From positions 1 through 64,000 of the forward strand of contig NZ_JAGZSD010000012.1 of the NCBI RefSeq assembly GCF_018381315.1: a DNA stretch of 64,000 nucleotides, given 5' to 3'. The position numbers and the translations under genes are program-made. Under the pieces are notes generated by a model that saw nothing but the letters and a program-made list of their open reading frames with translations, searched no databases and was not told the DNA's origin. Of the stretch, positions 16,015-24,958 are shown piece by piece; positions within the stretch are counted from its first letter, which is position 1, and each line of letters opens with the position of its first letter. This DNA is from Anaerostipes sp. GTDB taxonomy: Bacteria; Bacillota; Clostridia; Lachnospirales; Lachnospiraceae.

Positions 16015-17689
16015 GTGTGTTGTCCCCGTCCGCCGCCGTGTCCTGCTGCTTCGCCTTCATATCTATTTTATTTTGGTACATCGCATCATCTGCACGCTTA
16101 AAGACATTGGCAAACACCAAGTCACTTTGGCTGTTATAGACAGCAACCCCTGCTGCAATCGAGATCTGATTGTCCGGCTGCGCAGTCCGGTTATATTCTT
16201 CCATGCCGGAAGCAAATTCCTCCATAAACTGTGCGTATCGGTCACATTTCTCATTTTCCAGGATTACAACAAATTCATCCCCTCCGATACGGTATACCGG
16301 ACAGTGTTTAAATATTTTGCAGATATACTTACAGGCGTCCATGATCAGCATATCCCCAAAATCATGGCCATACCGGTCGTTGACTATTTTCAGACCGTTG
16401 ATATCCATCACAACCAGGGCAAAACGCGGCTCACCAATACGCATTTGTTCTTCCAGGCGGTTTTCAACTTCTTTATATGCTGTATGGTTTTTTACTCCAG
16501 TCAGAGCATCACGGTAAGCAAGGCCATTAATATAACTGATATATTTCTGAAGCTGGTTTACGGTCTGCTGAAAGCTGTCAGTCAGCATTCCCACCTCATC
16601 CTTGGACTGCTGGGTTAAGGTGATGGTCAGATCCCCGGCTGCTATTTTCCTGGCAGCCTCATTAAGTTCTTTGAGCGGCCTTACAATACGTTTTGTAAAC
16701 ACCACTGTAATAATTACAAAGAGCAGTGATATTACAGCTAATAAAATCAGGCTCCTGATAATCAGCCCGTTCCTTTCAGCGTTAATTTCACTAACAGGAG
16801 CAGTAATCGCCAGCTTCATCCCGTTATCCAGCGTGCGGTAGGCTATTTTCTTAGTTTTCCCGCCCAGTGTATAAGTAAACAGGCTGCTGGCACTGGTTTC
16901 ACTTTTCAGTTCCTGGACAAGGGGCTGGAACTCCTTATTTACATCCACTAATTTTGTGTTCAGAGAATATTTGGGATGATGCATAATCCTCCCGTCTTCA
17001 CTGCTCAGAAATGCATAGCCCGTATCATACACACGGACATCGTCCGCCAGCTTCTCAAATATCCCAAAATCAATATCCATACCCACAACTCCGATTACCT
17101 CGTCCTCCTTATACAGGGGAACCACATAGGAAATCATGCGTACATTAATGTTCTGGTTTAAATACGGCTCCATCCACATAGGCTTTCCGTTCTGCACCGG
17201 AAGATAATACCAGCCAACATGCTCTACATCTGTCGGGCTGTAATTTGAAAAATTCGTAGGCTTCAGCCGCTGAAAGTTTCCGTTCGTGGTTGTTTTGCTC
17301 CAAAACAGACCCGAATCCGGCTTTGTGAATTCCGGGTTAAACCGCACATACACTGCCAGCGCCCCTTCTGTATTATTGGCAGCATTCACAACGACCTCTT
17401 CAAGATGCTTTGTGTATGCTTTTACATAGGCATCATCTGTCTTAAGTTTTTTTACACTCTTTAATTCATCTAAAGCGAACACAGACAGTGTATTCACCGC
17501 CTGTTCTGTCCGTTCAAGCTGGCTGTTGAACTTTTCTGCCCCCTCGCGGCACTGCAGATTCATAAAACGTACAGAAAAGTCATCTATGACTCCCTTTGTA
17601 CTCCGTATTGCCCCGCCTCCAATCACCAGCGAGCAGAGCATCACACTGCTTAATATCAGCAGGACAAACTTTGTCTGTATTGATTTCAT
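16007..17689 (-). CDS. Membrane diguanylate cyclase with dCache, HAMP and GGDEF domains
   Basis: A 560-residue signalling enzyme. A first helix (about 8-28) leads into a large extracellular double-Cache sensor (about 40-300; SYVVPLYKEDEVIGVVGMDI, GYAFLSSEDGRIMHHPKYS). A second helix (about 310-335), a HAMP linker (RPLKELNEAARKIAAGDLT) and a GGDEF domain follow. The active site is YRIGGDEFVVI, so cyclase activity is expected. The inhibitory RxxD site is absent (KHCP in its place), so feedback by c-di-GMP may be missing. It is a single gene with no cognate EAL protein in the window. Confidence 0.93.
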   Translation of the reverse strand: MKSIQTKFVLLILSSVMLCSLVIGGGAIRSTKGVIDDFSVRFMNLQCREGAEKFNSQLERTEQAVNTLSVFALDELKSVKKLKTDDAYVKAYTKHLEEVVVNAANNTEGALAVYVRFNPEFTKPDSGLFWSKTTTNGNFQRLKPTNFSNYSPTDVEHVGWYYLPVQNGKPMWMEPYLNQNINVRMISYVVPLYKEDEVIGVVGMDIDFGIFEKLADDVRVYDTGYAFLSSEDGRIMHHPKYSLNTKLVDVNKEFQPLVQELKSETSASSLFTYTLGGKTKKIAYRTLDNGMKLAITAPVSEINAERNGLIIRSLILLAVISLLFVIITVVFTKRIVRPLKELNEAARKIAAGDLTITLTQQSKDEVGMLTDSFQQTVNQLQKYISYINGLAYRDALTGVKNHTAYKEVENRLEEQMRIGEPRFALVVMDINGLKIVNDRYGHDFGDMLIMDACKYICKIFKHCPVYRIGGDEFVVILENEKCDRYAQFMEEFASGMEEYNRTAQPDNQISIAAGVAVYNSQSDLVFANVFKRADDAMYQNKIDMKAKQQDTAADGDNTLK

Positions 17690-17836
17690 AGGTTCTCCCT
17701 CTTTCCGCAGATGATAATTTTATTTCCCAATATCCCAATTTCATTATAAAACACAATTCTTATGCAATTCTTAATAATGAACTTGAGGGATACTGAAGGG
17801 ATTTCCTATGTCAGAACAACGTGGCCACGGAGCGCT

Positions 17837-18637
17837 TTATAACTTTTGTTTCAAATACAAAAGTTCCCCTACAGTGAACTCTGCCCAGCTGTAGTTGCTC
17901 ATATATTCTCCGGCAAACAGATTCAGCTGACCTACGTCTCCGGAGAGCGCCCGATAATAATCACAGTCTACCTTAGACGGATCAATGGCCAGCTTTCTGG
18001 ACTGCTTGATAAGAATGTCCTCCACTCCGGCCTCCTTGAGAGCTTTTGTGAGATTAAATGTAATCTGATAAACACTATTTCTTAATGCACTGCTGAAGGG
18101 TTTGTCTTCAAACAAAATCCCTGCCAGCTCTGCCACGGTAACAAGCGCTCCTTTGCGGTCCACCAAATAGGCAAGACATTCCCGGCATTTCGTAAGGGGA
18201 AGCTTAAGCGGCCTGCCGTCCACAAAAATTTCAAAATTGCCGAATGTCTGGATCCTCACCCGCTGATGTACCGGAATTTGAATCGGATGGCGCAGGTTCT
18301 CAAGTTCTGTGCGCAGATCGTCTGCACGGACAGGCTTCATCAGATAACCGCTGACATGAAGTCTCAGGGCATCCATTGTATAATCTGAATATCCTGTTAC
18401 AAAGATAATATTGATCTTGGGACATATTTTTTTGAAACGTCCTGCAAGGTCGATGCCGTTATACTCACCCATCTCAATATCCAGAAAAGCTACATCCGCC
18501 GCATTCTCAGCCAGATAGTCCAATGCATCGGAAGCCTCTGTAAACCCGGCGAATTCCGCCTGAGGTATTACTTTCTGCACCAGTCCGGACATATATTCCA
18601 CTGCCATTTTTTCATTATCTACGGAAATGATTTTCAC
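17837..18637 (-). CDS. REC-SARP response regulator
   Basis: A 266-residue regulator. The receiver (residues 1-120) has the acidic pair VDNE, phospho-acceptor Asp in VAFLDIEMGEYNGIDL, the Thr in FVTGYSDYT and the Lys in YLMKPV. After a proline-rich linker, residues 130-225 form a SARP-type winged helix (RIQTFGNFEIFVDGRPLKL, ECLAYLVDRKGALVTVAEL). The C-terminal stretch may start a bacterial transcriptional activator domain, cut short compared with full SARP proteins. No histidine kinase is adjacent, so it is an orphan regulator here. Confidence 0.88.
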   Translation of the reverse strand: MKIISVDNEKMAVEYMSGLVQKVIPQAEFAGFTEASDALDYLAENAADVAFLDIEMGEYNGIDLAGRFKKICPKINIIFVTGYSDYTMDALRLHVSGYLMKPVRADDLRTELENLRHPIQIPVHQRVRIQTFGNFEIFVDGRPLKLPLTKCRECLAYLVDRKGALVTVAELAGILFEDKPFSSALRNSVYQITFNLTKALKEAGVEDILIKQSRKLAIDPSKVDCDYYRALSGDVGQLNLFAGEYMSNYSWAEFTVGELLYLKQKL

Positions 18638-18755
18638 TTGTTCTCCTCCTTCTTGCTGATCGGGTGCAGCCGGGTTCTGATTCTATGTACAGTTTTTCAG
18701 AAAACCACCTTACAAAAGGCAGCTTTATGTGTGCAGAGATTCTTTATTATCTTTT

Positions 18756-19430
18756 TCACCAAATAAATGGTATCAGCCGGTATTTTACTTCTTGGGTATA
18801 TATCTCATAACCTTCCAGACCGCGTCTCAGCATTTGATCTTCCAGATAAGTCCTTATGACGATCAAGACCGCTGTCGTAAATGCCGCCGCTGCCGTCATC
18901 GGTGCCTGGAATACCATTGCCGCTGCTGCACACCATATAAGAATGGCAGAGTAGGCAGGATGGCGGACGATTTGATATGGCCCTTCTTTACATACTGTCT
19001 GTCCCCGGTCTTTCTGAATACGAGCTGTGGATTCCAGGTAAGTGTTGACAATCATAGCTTTTACCGTGAGAATACTGGAGCAGACTTGCAGAAAAATACC
19101 TGCCCAAAATATGATTCCAAGCTCTTTATGTTTGATTGTTTCCGTACCTGCAATATAATAAATTAAAAAATATGCCAGCAACCAGAAACCTGCCAGCAGA
19201 ATTTTATCCCAGACCGGTGAATCCGTATTTGTCTTGCTCCTCTCGCTCAGTGTCTCCGGATTCACATGATACATGACAGCACTTGATATGGCTGTTGTTG
19301 TAAGATAGAAACCAAAGTAAACTGCAGCACATGTTCCAAGATATCCTTCTGAGCCTGACAAGAATAGAAGGATACCGAGAGCCCTTTGAATAAATAACTT
19401 TATGATATAGATTATGGCACCCTTTTTCAT
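18756..19430 (-). CDS. Isoprenylcysteine carboxyl methyltransferase (ICMT/PEMT) family membrane protein
   Basis: A 224-residue integral membrane methyltransferase-like protein with about five or six helices. The SAM-binding signature GPYQIVRHPAYSAILIW (about residue 155) is the diagnostic motif shared by ICMT and phospholipid methyltransferases. EDQMLRRGLEGYEIYTQEVK with RLIPFIW is the typical end. I start at 19430, where AGGAG lies 8 bp upstream; an earlier in-frame ATG lacks a site. In bacteria the methyl acceptor of such proteins is usually unknown. Confidence 0.88.
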   Translation of the reverse strand: MKKGAIIYIIKLFIQRALGILLFLSGSEGYLGTCAAVYFGFYLTTTAISSAVMYHVNPETLSERSKTNTDSPVWDKILLAGFWLLAYFLIYYIAGTETIKHKELGIIFWAGIFLQVCSSILTVKAMIVNTYLESTARIQKDRGQTVCKEGPYQIVRHPAYSAILIWCAAAAMVFQAPMTAAAAFTTAVLIVIRTYLEDQMLRRGLEGYEIYTQEVKYRLIPFIW

Positions 19431-19493
19431 ACGGAGTCTCCTCTGATTATTCTTTAATACCTTCTGCATATTTTAATATATGAATTTCCCGCC

Positions 19494-20135
19494 TTATTTC
19501 TTAATACTCTCATCCTCTGCAAAAATCGCTAGGTCCTCTAATATTTCATTCTTCTGCAGTTTCTTATTTTCAACACTGATCAGCGGCATATGTACAGCGG
19601 TAACATAAGGCATCAGAAATCCGAGGATAAAGTCTTGCTGAAGCTCCAGCATATCATGGTCATAGCCGCCTGCCTTATTTCTATGCCCTTCAATATCCAA
19701 GTACAGCACACGTTTCTGATTCGGAAAATTTTGCTGTGCAGAATATATGAGTTTATATATCATTCTGGCCGCTGTCTGAAAATTTTCTTCTGCAAAAACA
19801 GTATGCTGAATCGCTATTCCTTTATCTCTTAAAGCATTCACTCTGTCCGGATCCGGAGCTATAGGCCCTAATACATCCAGCCCTTCCTTATTTCTCTTCT
19901 CCATGGTTTCAAACCAGTAATCCCTCATTTGACGGATCTGTTTTCTTTTTGCAGGATTATCCCCGTATAGATCATGACATCTGGAACAAAGAGGGGCTGC
20001 ATTCTCAATTGTATCTTCTCCCCCTTCATTTTGAGGAATGATATGATGAACCTCAACAAATGGCTCCTGACATATAACACACCTGAAGCCTGCTTTTCTT
20101 CTTGCTTCTTCTTTTACTTTTTCTGAAAATCCCAT
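19494..20135 (-). CDS. HNH endonuclease domain protein
   Basis: A 213-residue protein. The first 70 residues form an HNH module with two zinc cysteine pairs (CVIC and CSRC), VEVHHIIPQNEGGEDTIENA as the catalytic HH/N segment and LYGDNPAKRK after it. Residues 100-213 are a helical and beta region with YLDIEGHRNKAGGYDHDM that I do not recognise. It could be a nicking or restriction-type nuclease or an effector. It stands between acetyltransferase genes with no methylase or toxin partner. Confidence 0.82.
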   Translation of the reverse strand: MGFSEKVKEEARRKAGFRCVICQEPFVEVHHIIPQNEGGEDTIENAAPLCSRCHDLYGDNPAKRKQIRQMRDYWFETMEKRNKEGLDVLGPIAPDPDRVNALRDKGIAIQHTVFAEENFQTAARMIYKLIYSAQQNFPNQKRVLYLDIEGHRNKAGGYDHDMLELQQDFILGFLMPYVTAVHMPLISVENKKLQKNEILEDLAIFAEDESIKK

Positions 20136-20173
20136 AGTGTCTTACTCCTGATAAAATGAATAGTTTTGTGAAA

Positions 20174-20680
20174 TTATGTACTCTGAGGTTTGAATTTATA
20201 GATATAGCGCAGTTCTCTCAGATCTTTTCCTCCGATATTATCATTCAGACAATCACCGCTGTTTCGGAAGCCAAACTTCTCATAAAAAGCTCTGGCTCTC
20301 ACATTTTCTTCTAAAACCCACAGAAAAACCTGTGTATAGCCCAGCTCACCCAGTCCATCAACTGCTGCCTGCAGAAGCCTTTTGCCATATCCCTTATCCC
20401 AGTAATCCGGAAGCAGATAGAGCGACACGATTTCTCCGAATCCCTTCATGCTCATAAATCTGGAAGCACAGTAGGAAGCAGTGCCAATTATCTTTTCGCC
20501 ATCCAGCATAATGAATGAATTCAGTTCAGGATTTTGAATTCCTGCACGCCACTTTTCTTTTTTAATATTATCCAGAAATTCCTGAGGGATAATGCCTCGA
20601 TATGCATTTTTCCAACCGGCCTCATAGACAGCGCACACAGCATCGATGTTATCTTTCTTGTTTAGGAATCTAATTTCCAT
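20174..20680 (-). CDS. GNAT family N-acetyltransferase
   Basis: A 168-residue GNAT enzyme. YRGIIPQEFLDNI is a common N-terminal landmark of this group, IVSLYLLPDYWDKGYGKRLL binds acetyl-CoA, and QVFLWVLEENVRARAFYEKF with FGFRNSGD ends the fold. Its ATG follows the stop of the upstream acetyltransferase directly (TGAATG), indicating coupled translation. The substrate is unknown; close architecture appears in ribosomal-protein and antibiotic-type acetyltransferases. Confidence 0.92.
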   Translation of the reverse strand: MEIRFLNKKDNIDAVCAVYEAGWKNAYRGIIPQEFLDNIKKEKWRAGIQNPELNSFIMLDGEKIIGTASYCASRFMSMKGFGEIVSLYLLPDYWDKGYGKRLLQAAVDGLGELGYTQVFLWVLEENVRARAFYEKFGFRNSGDCLNDNIGGKDLRELRYIYKFKPQST

Positions 20681-21448
20681 TCAATATCCCCATATTTCAA
20701 ATGCTTTATATTCATAGTTAAAATGATATCCTAATTTTTCAGCCAGAGCAACTGACGCTTGATTTTGAGCATCCCAGCTGGGATAAAGGCCTCTGTCCAG
20801 ACATTCCAATATTAATTTTGCTCCGCATGCATAGGCTAATCCGTTTCGCCGAAAATCTTCTTTTGTGTCGACCTCTATTTCAATTCCTTCTGCATATCTT
20901 GCATAAGAAGATGCTCCTGACGCAAGTGTATCTCCTTTTAGCACACCAACTCCAATACCAAGTTTTTTATATGCAGCATAATCTGTAAACTGTGAGACCA
21001 GATCCCGGCTCCATGCGCTTGATCTGCAGAGCGCAAAAAGGTCTGCATCAATCATTTGCAGAGTATATCCTGGCTTTAATGAATTGACAGCAGACCTTAA
21101 AAAATCTTTATCAAAAATGTCCTGTTCCTTTTTTATAGCATAACGTGTTACCGGTTTTGCCTTATCCCCATACTTTTTGGCGATCAGCCGCGCCCAATCA
21201 TCATTCTGGGACACCATAATCATAAAATCCCGGGAACAGTTTTCTGGTTTATAGGAAACCAAATCTTCCGCTGCTTTTCCCGCAAAAAAGCAGAAGTCAC
21301 CGAGAACAGCCATGGCAGACTGTGGGTCTGAATTGTTGTCCACGTAGATGTCTCCCATGACCTTTTGAAGACAAGACCAAATTAAAGTTTCCTGCCAGTC
21401 TCCGAACAGTGTTGTGACTTTTGTTGTGTCTTCCAGCTTGATAGGCAT
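20681..21448 (-). CDS. GNAT acetyltransferase of the ZmaR-like group
   Basis: A 255-residue two-part GNAT protein. The N-terminal 140 residues are a degenerate helical domain, and the catalytic GNAT fold is C-terminal: EIEVDTKEDFRRNGLAYACG (acetyl-CoA loop) and YPSWDAQNQASVALAEKLGY. This architecture fits the family that includes the zwittermicin resistance enzyme ZmaR. It is the first gene of a two-gene acetyltransferase unit. Self-protection or detoxification is an inference from the family only. Confidence 0.85.
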   Translation of the reverse strand: MPIKLEDTTKVTTLFGDWQETLIWSCLQKVMGDIYVDNNSDPQSAMAVLGDFCFFAGKAAEDLVSYKPENCSRDFMIMVSQNDDWARLIAKKYGDKAKPVTRYAIKKEQDIFDKDFLRSAVNSLKPGYTLQMIDADLFALCRSSAWSRDLVSQFTDYAAYKKLGIGVGVLKGDTLASGASSYARYAEGIEIEVDTKEDFRRNGLAYACGAKLILECLDRGLYPSWDAQNQASVALAEKLGYHFNYEYKAFEIWGY

Positions 21449-21490
21449 ACCATAGTCCTTTCTCTTCTTAAATTAATGCTTGTTGTGTGA

Positions 21491-21763
21491 TCAGTCATCC
21501 CAGTCCTTTATATTATACTTGGCAAGCAATTCTTTTCCTTTCTCTAACCCTTCTTCATAAATGTGCACAGATTTAGAGCGGTGGCTTCCTTGATCGATCA
21601 GCCCTTCTTCCTCAAGTTCATCTAATACTTGAAAGGGATACCCTTTCCATGCTTTATTTTCTTCTGATGAAAATCTATCCAAGCTTCCGAATTTTGTAAG
21701 ATACATTAAAAGCATTGATAGTTCACTGACGGCATCTTTTGGAGATGTTTTTTCTTCTTTCAT
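21491..21763 (-). CDS. DUF6429 family protein
   Basis: A 90-residue protein. LLMYLTKFGSLDRFS and AWKGYPFQVLDELEEEGLID resemble the DUF6429 core, a small winged-helix-like fold of unknown role; KSVHIYEEGLEKGKELL closes it. GAGG lies just ahead of the ATG. It stands between acetyltransferase genes on the same strand with 27-42 bp gaps and may be cotranscribed with them. Confidence 0.72.
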   Translation of the reverse strand: MKEEKTSPKDAVSELSMLLMYLTKFGSLDRFSSEENKAWKGYPFQVLDELEEEGLIDQGSHRSKSVHIYEEGLEKGKELLAKYNIKDWDD

Positions 21764-21789
21764 GACCTAATTCCTCCTTGCATTAGCGG

Positions 21790-22275
21790 CTAAATAACTG
21801 TTTTGATCAAATCATTCACCATAATAAACTCTTCCTCTGTCTCATTGATTATTTTAAAACCGAGATCCTGATACATTTTAAATGCATAGTTGTCTTTCTG
21901 TACTGACAATGAAGCCTTTGTGTACCCTTTTACTTTCAAAAGAGCCAGCATCTCCTGCATCAATTTTGTTCCGATTCCTTTCCCCCGGTACTCTTTGTAA
22001 AGGGAAATTGCAAATTCGGGAGTATCGTCATCTATATTTCCGTACCCTGGAATAATACGTGTCCACACTGCCCCAACAATTTTTCCGTCTGCTTCGGCAC
22101 ATAAGCAATGGTCGTGTTCCTTTCCAAAGTCTTCTATGTAAATCTTTAATGCTGGATCATTGATTACTTCTTTTGGCAAAAGATTTTTTGTATCTCTTTG
22201 GAAAATTGCTTCGTATAAAAACTCTTGGAGGCAGGAATATTCATTTGGATACATTTTTCTTATTTTATATTCCAT
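21790..22275 (-). CDS. GNAT family N-acetyltransferase
   Basis: A 161-residue GNAT enzyme. The opening MEYKIRKMYPNEYSCLQEFL with EAIFQRD is typical of one clostridial GNAT set. ISLYKEYRGKGIGTKLMQEM binds acetyl-CoA, and KASLSVQKDNYAFKMYQDLG is the conserved C-terminal helix. AGAGGTT precedes the ATG. It is the fourth acetyltransferase between 12.5 and 22.3 kb. The substrate is not predictable. Confidence 0.92.
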   Translation of the reverse strand: MEYKIRKMYPNEYSCLQEFLYEAIFQRDTKNLLPKEVINDPALKIYIEDFGKEHDHCLCAEADGKIVGAVWTRIIPGYGNIDDDTPEFAISLYKEYRGKGIGTKLMQEMLALLKVKGYTKASLSVQKDNYAFKMYQDLGFKIINETEEEFIMVNDLIKTVI

Positions 22276-22345
22276 TTCGGAACCTCTTTTTAAACTTTAT
22301 TTATAGATAAAAGAAGATTATAAACAATGTTTGACCAGCTCATTT

Positions 22346-22939
22346 TTATTCATATTCTTCATAAGCATCTTGTATCTGCTGTACCCTATCTTTAAAAAAC
22401 ATATTACAATATTCCAAATCAAATTCCCTGTAATCCCACGGTACTTCTTTTCCAGAATACAGATTCAGAATTTGAGGTAAAATACCATCCCTATCTGTTT
22501 TTTCAACTATTTCAATTAATTCATACGGAGATGTATCTTCAATAATTCCTTTACTTCTGCCATCTGTCACATATGGATAATGCGTTCCTGCTCCGCGTTT
22601 CATTTCAACGACAGATAATAATTCTATCTCAAATTCCCAGCCAGCGCCGTAGTCATATTCCATGTTCAGCTTATCTCCCACACTAAGATTTAATGCAGAA
22701 AGTTTTGTCTTGATTGGATCAATAGCAGGCTCATAATCAAAATCATTCTCTTCAAACACAATTTCATAACGCTTTCCCTTATACTTTATGTTGAACAAAT
22801 GGCTTGCTGTACTTTCAAATGCCGCCAGTACTGCATAACCAAGTTTTGCTGTACTGGAAATAGATGAGATTTCTATCTCTCTCCATATGATGTCTTCCAA
22901 TTCACAGAGGCTTACTTTAAATTTATATACATCTGCCAT
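22346..22939 (-). CDS. Plasmid pRiA4b ORF-3-like (IS1096 passenger) family protein
   Basis: A 197-residue protein of the pRiA4b ORF-3 family. VYKFKVSLCELEDIIWREIE is the typical opening strand pair, YDYGAGWEFEIELLSV is the diagnostic core, and YCNMFFKDR ends it. The family is spread by plasmids and transposons, but its biochemical role is not established. It lies at the left border of the AT-rich island, about 50 bp from its first decayed sequence, and may be chromosomal or the outermost passenger gene. Confidence 0.8.
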   Translation of the reverse strand: MADVYKFKVSLCELEDIIWREIEISSISSTAKLGYAVLAAFESTASHLFNIKYKGKRYEIVFEENDFDYEPAIDPIKTKLSALNLSVGDKLNMEYDYGAGWEFEIELLSVVEMKRGAGTHYPYVTDGRSKGIIEDTSPYELIEIVEKTDRDGILPQILNLYSGKEVPWDYREFDLEYCNMFFKDRVQQIQDAYEEYE

Positions 22940-22988
22940 AATACATTTCTCCTACTCTTTTCTTCTTAACAAAGGTAATTTCAATATC

Positions 22989-23145
22989 CTACCCATGTGT
23001 CTCAGGAACCTGTACAAATGTCTTATTCATAACACCGGCCTGTTTTTTGATAATGCGATTGAAATACGGACTTATCGTTGTAAGCTGAGGCTTTGTAATA
23101 CCACGTTCTATGTATTTCACTTTAACATTGAATTCTATGTTATTT
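22989..23145 (-). pseudogene. Decayed gene fragment at the left edge of the island
   Basis: One minus-strand frame reads NVKVKYIERGITKPQL, then NRIIKKQAGVMNKTFVQVPE and an amber stop, then coding-like sequence continues in frame (DIEITFVKKKR). It has no proper start. The NVKVK codons repeat those found at the rlmD end of the island (37383-37398). I do not recognise the parent protein. Beyond it, 23146-23340 shows no coding signal. Confidence 0.45.
23116..23131 (+). repeat. Left copy of a 16-bp direct repeat flanking the island
   Basis: TTCACTTTAACATTGA here and TTCACTTTTACATTGA at 37383-37398 match at 15 of 16 positions in the same orientation and bracket the AT-rich region. They could be att core sequences of an integrative element. 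The repeat is short and the pairing is inferred. Confidence 0.4.
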
Positions 23146-23344
23146 TTATATAAACAGATCTCCTCTGTCTGGATTAGTTTTAATAATTATATCATGTATT
23201 CATAGTTTTTCATATGCGCAGAAAAAGCACCCCTCTTAGATACAACTAAAAATATTATTTATTTTCTGTGATATATAAGTTGTCTACTCAACATTATCGC
23301 AATCCTGTTCACTTACCCTTAGGGGATGAATTCAGCTTTTAAGA

Positions 23345-23642
23345 GCCTGTCGTTTGTCTGGAATGAGTCAATCCCTTTTTCAATACAGATAAAGTCTATC
23401 CCATAAGCTTGAACAAATTCTAAAAAATTTAGGATGTCAGCTGCATTTCTTCCCAAACGAGAAAATTTATAAACAAAAATGTACTCTATCTACAATCCAT
23501 TCTTTATATCGGAAAGCATTTTCTTAAATGCAGGTTGCCCTTCTATTAATTTCCCTGCATCCTCATAAATACTAACAATCTCCATTCCCTTACGGCTTAC
23601 AAACCTCTTGAAACTATTTTTCTGATCCACAAGGCTATCCAT
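23345..23642 (-). pseudogene. Remnant of a serine recombinase
   Basis: The minus strand encodes DQKNSFKRFVSRKGMEIVS, then QPAFKKMLSDIKNG, an in-frame TAG, then YIFVYKFSRLGRNAADIL and FIEKGID-like sequence. This is the catalytic domain of a resolvase-type serine recombinase of the kind carried by conjugative elements, lacking its N-terminal serine strand and all of its DNA-binding region. The nonsense codon and truncations make it inactive. Confidence 0.75.
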
Positions 23643-23902
23643 CAACCTGAATCTTGGTACTAACTCTCGGATACAGAACGCATTTCTTTACTTCTCTATT
23701 TATTTTACCACCTTCAATATTTAGAAAAAAATACTATGTTTTCAAATTTAATTCTATTTTTATTAGCCATAATATTGTCCTTTCCTTACTACCCGCAAAA
23801 AGCATTGCTTCTTAATATGGAGATATCTATATACATTAATATATTTAAATGAAAGAGATATTTTTTTCAAATAGTAAATATCTAGTTCTATTAGTATTAC
23901 TA

Positions 23903-24285
23903 CATTCTATTATGCCGACTTTTAGAAGTCCCAAAAGTCTACTTCTTATAATTTCAGCAGGTAAATATGGCTTGCTTTCCCTTGTCCCCGATACTTACGC
24001 TCTATTAGATAAATGTTCTCAAGTTCCTTAAACAACCTAATTATCTTGTGAGGACCGGAGTTTAACAGTTCTTGAGCCTCTTTGACTGTAAATACCTGAT
24101 AGGCTCTGCCGTATTCATCAATTCGACCTTTCTTTACTGACTAAATACATTCGGTCTAGTAACAATGCGTACAGCTTTTTTGCATCAGTAGATACTTTCT
24201 TGTATTTATCATCAGTAAACAGCCCCTTTGGCACTTTGTAGAAAACGGAGCACTGTGCTTCCGATATTGTAAAATACTTATTCAT
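23903..24285 (-). pseudogene. repA: Frameshifted repA (replication initiator A, N-terminal type) of an integrative element
   Basis: From the ATG at 24285 the minus strand reads MNKYFTISEAQCSVFYKVPK followed by TDDKYKKVSTDAKKLYALLL, the hallmark of RepA_N proteins of Firmicutes plasmids and conjugative elements. Near 24130 the frame shifts, continuing in the next frame as DEYGRAYQVFTVKEAQELL and then GQGKASHIYLL before further stops. The C-terminal half is missing. Its start overlaps the small gene at 24278-24448, as in intact elements. Confidence 0.8.
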
Positions 24286-24448
24286 TTTTCTTTCTTTGCT
24301 CCTTTCTCACATAATTTAGGCATTGGATAACCAAAACACAGAAATTCTGCTTGCACTCCCTTTGACATTTACGACAAACATCGTTATATGTGATTCGCTT
24401 TCTATAATTGAGAAAAAATCTCCATTCCAACTTTCTGTTTTTACTCAT
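24278..24448 (-). CDS. Small Cys-containing protein of conjugative elements
   Basis: A 56-residue open frame: MSKNRKLEWRFFLNYRKRI, then TYNDVCRKCQRECKQNF with four cysteines. I recognise the R-I-T-Y-N-x-x-C-x-x-C-x-x-x-C-K-Q-x-F pattern from short genes placed immediately before repA in Firmicutes integrative elements. It overlaps the repA start by 8 bp. No function is established; the cysteines suggest a small zinc-binding protein. The frame looks intact, though upstream sequence (24450-24660) is decayed and the native protein may have been longer. Confidence 0.55.
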   Translation of the reverse strand: MSKNRKLEWRFFLNYRKRITYNDVCRKCQRECKQNFCVLVIQCLNYVRKEQRKKNE

Positions 24449-24893
24449 TCGGGGCAATTTACCACCTCATTTCCAACCATCATTTTTTGTAACATCTCGG
24501 GGCACTATTTACATTTTTTCTTCTGTAAGCCCTCGAAATGTTCAAACCAAGGTATTTATCCTACTAATATATTTTTCTTCTCTATTTTTCGAATAAGTGC
24601 TTTTATCTGTCTACCTGAATATTGTTTCTGTATGCCTTTCTAAATTTCACAGAATTTGCCTTGCTCATATCCTCACAAGGTCATATTTTATTCAGCCAAT
24701 CATTCAGTTGTAAAAATATTGAGGGGATAAAAGTCCTCTCACTTGTTTGTACTAACATACATCAAGATATCGGATATTAATAAAAATTCCCTTCGCTTGT
24801 TTGGAATTAAAAATCAGAATGACAACCTATTTCTTAGACATAGTTTTAAGAAATAAACTACGCCCCTTTTACGGTGATGTTGTGTAATAATTA

Positions 24894-24922
24894 TTGGCTT
24901 TTTAACGATTTCGTGATATACT
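24894..24922 (+). promoter_or_regulatory. Sigma-A-type promoter of the HTH/defence cassette
   Basis: TTGGCT at 24894-24899 and TATACT at 24917-24922 are separated by exactly 17 bp, about 37 bp before the HTH gene. It is the only good promoter I see ahead of the restriction operon. The 24450-24893 stretch behind it holds no intact gene. Confidence 0.6.
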
Positions 24923-24958
24923 ATTATTGGATATTTTTAATGTAATGGGAGGACTGTT

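Noticed and set aside
24323..24643. A plus-strand 106-codon gene
   Set aside because: It is antisense to recognisable conjugative-element sequence on the minus strand, has no ribosome site and an implausible Phe/Ile/Cys-rich composition.
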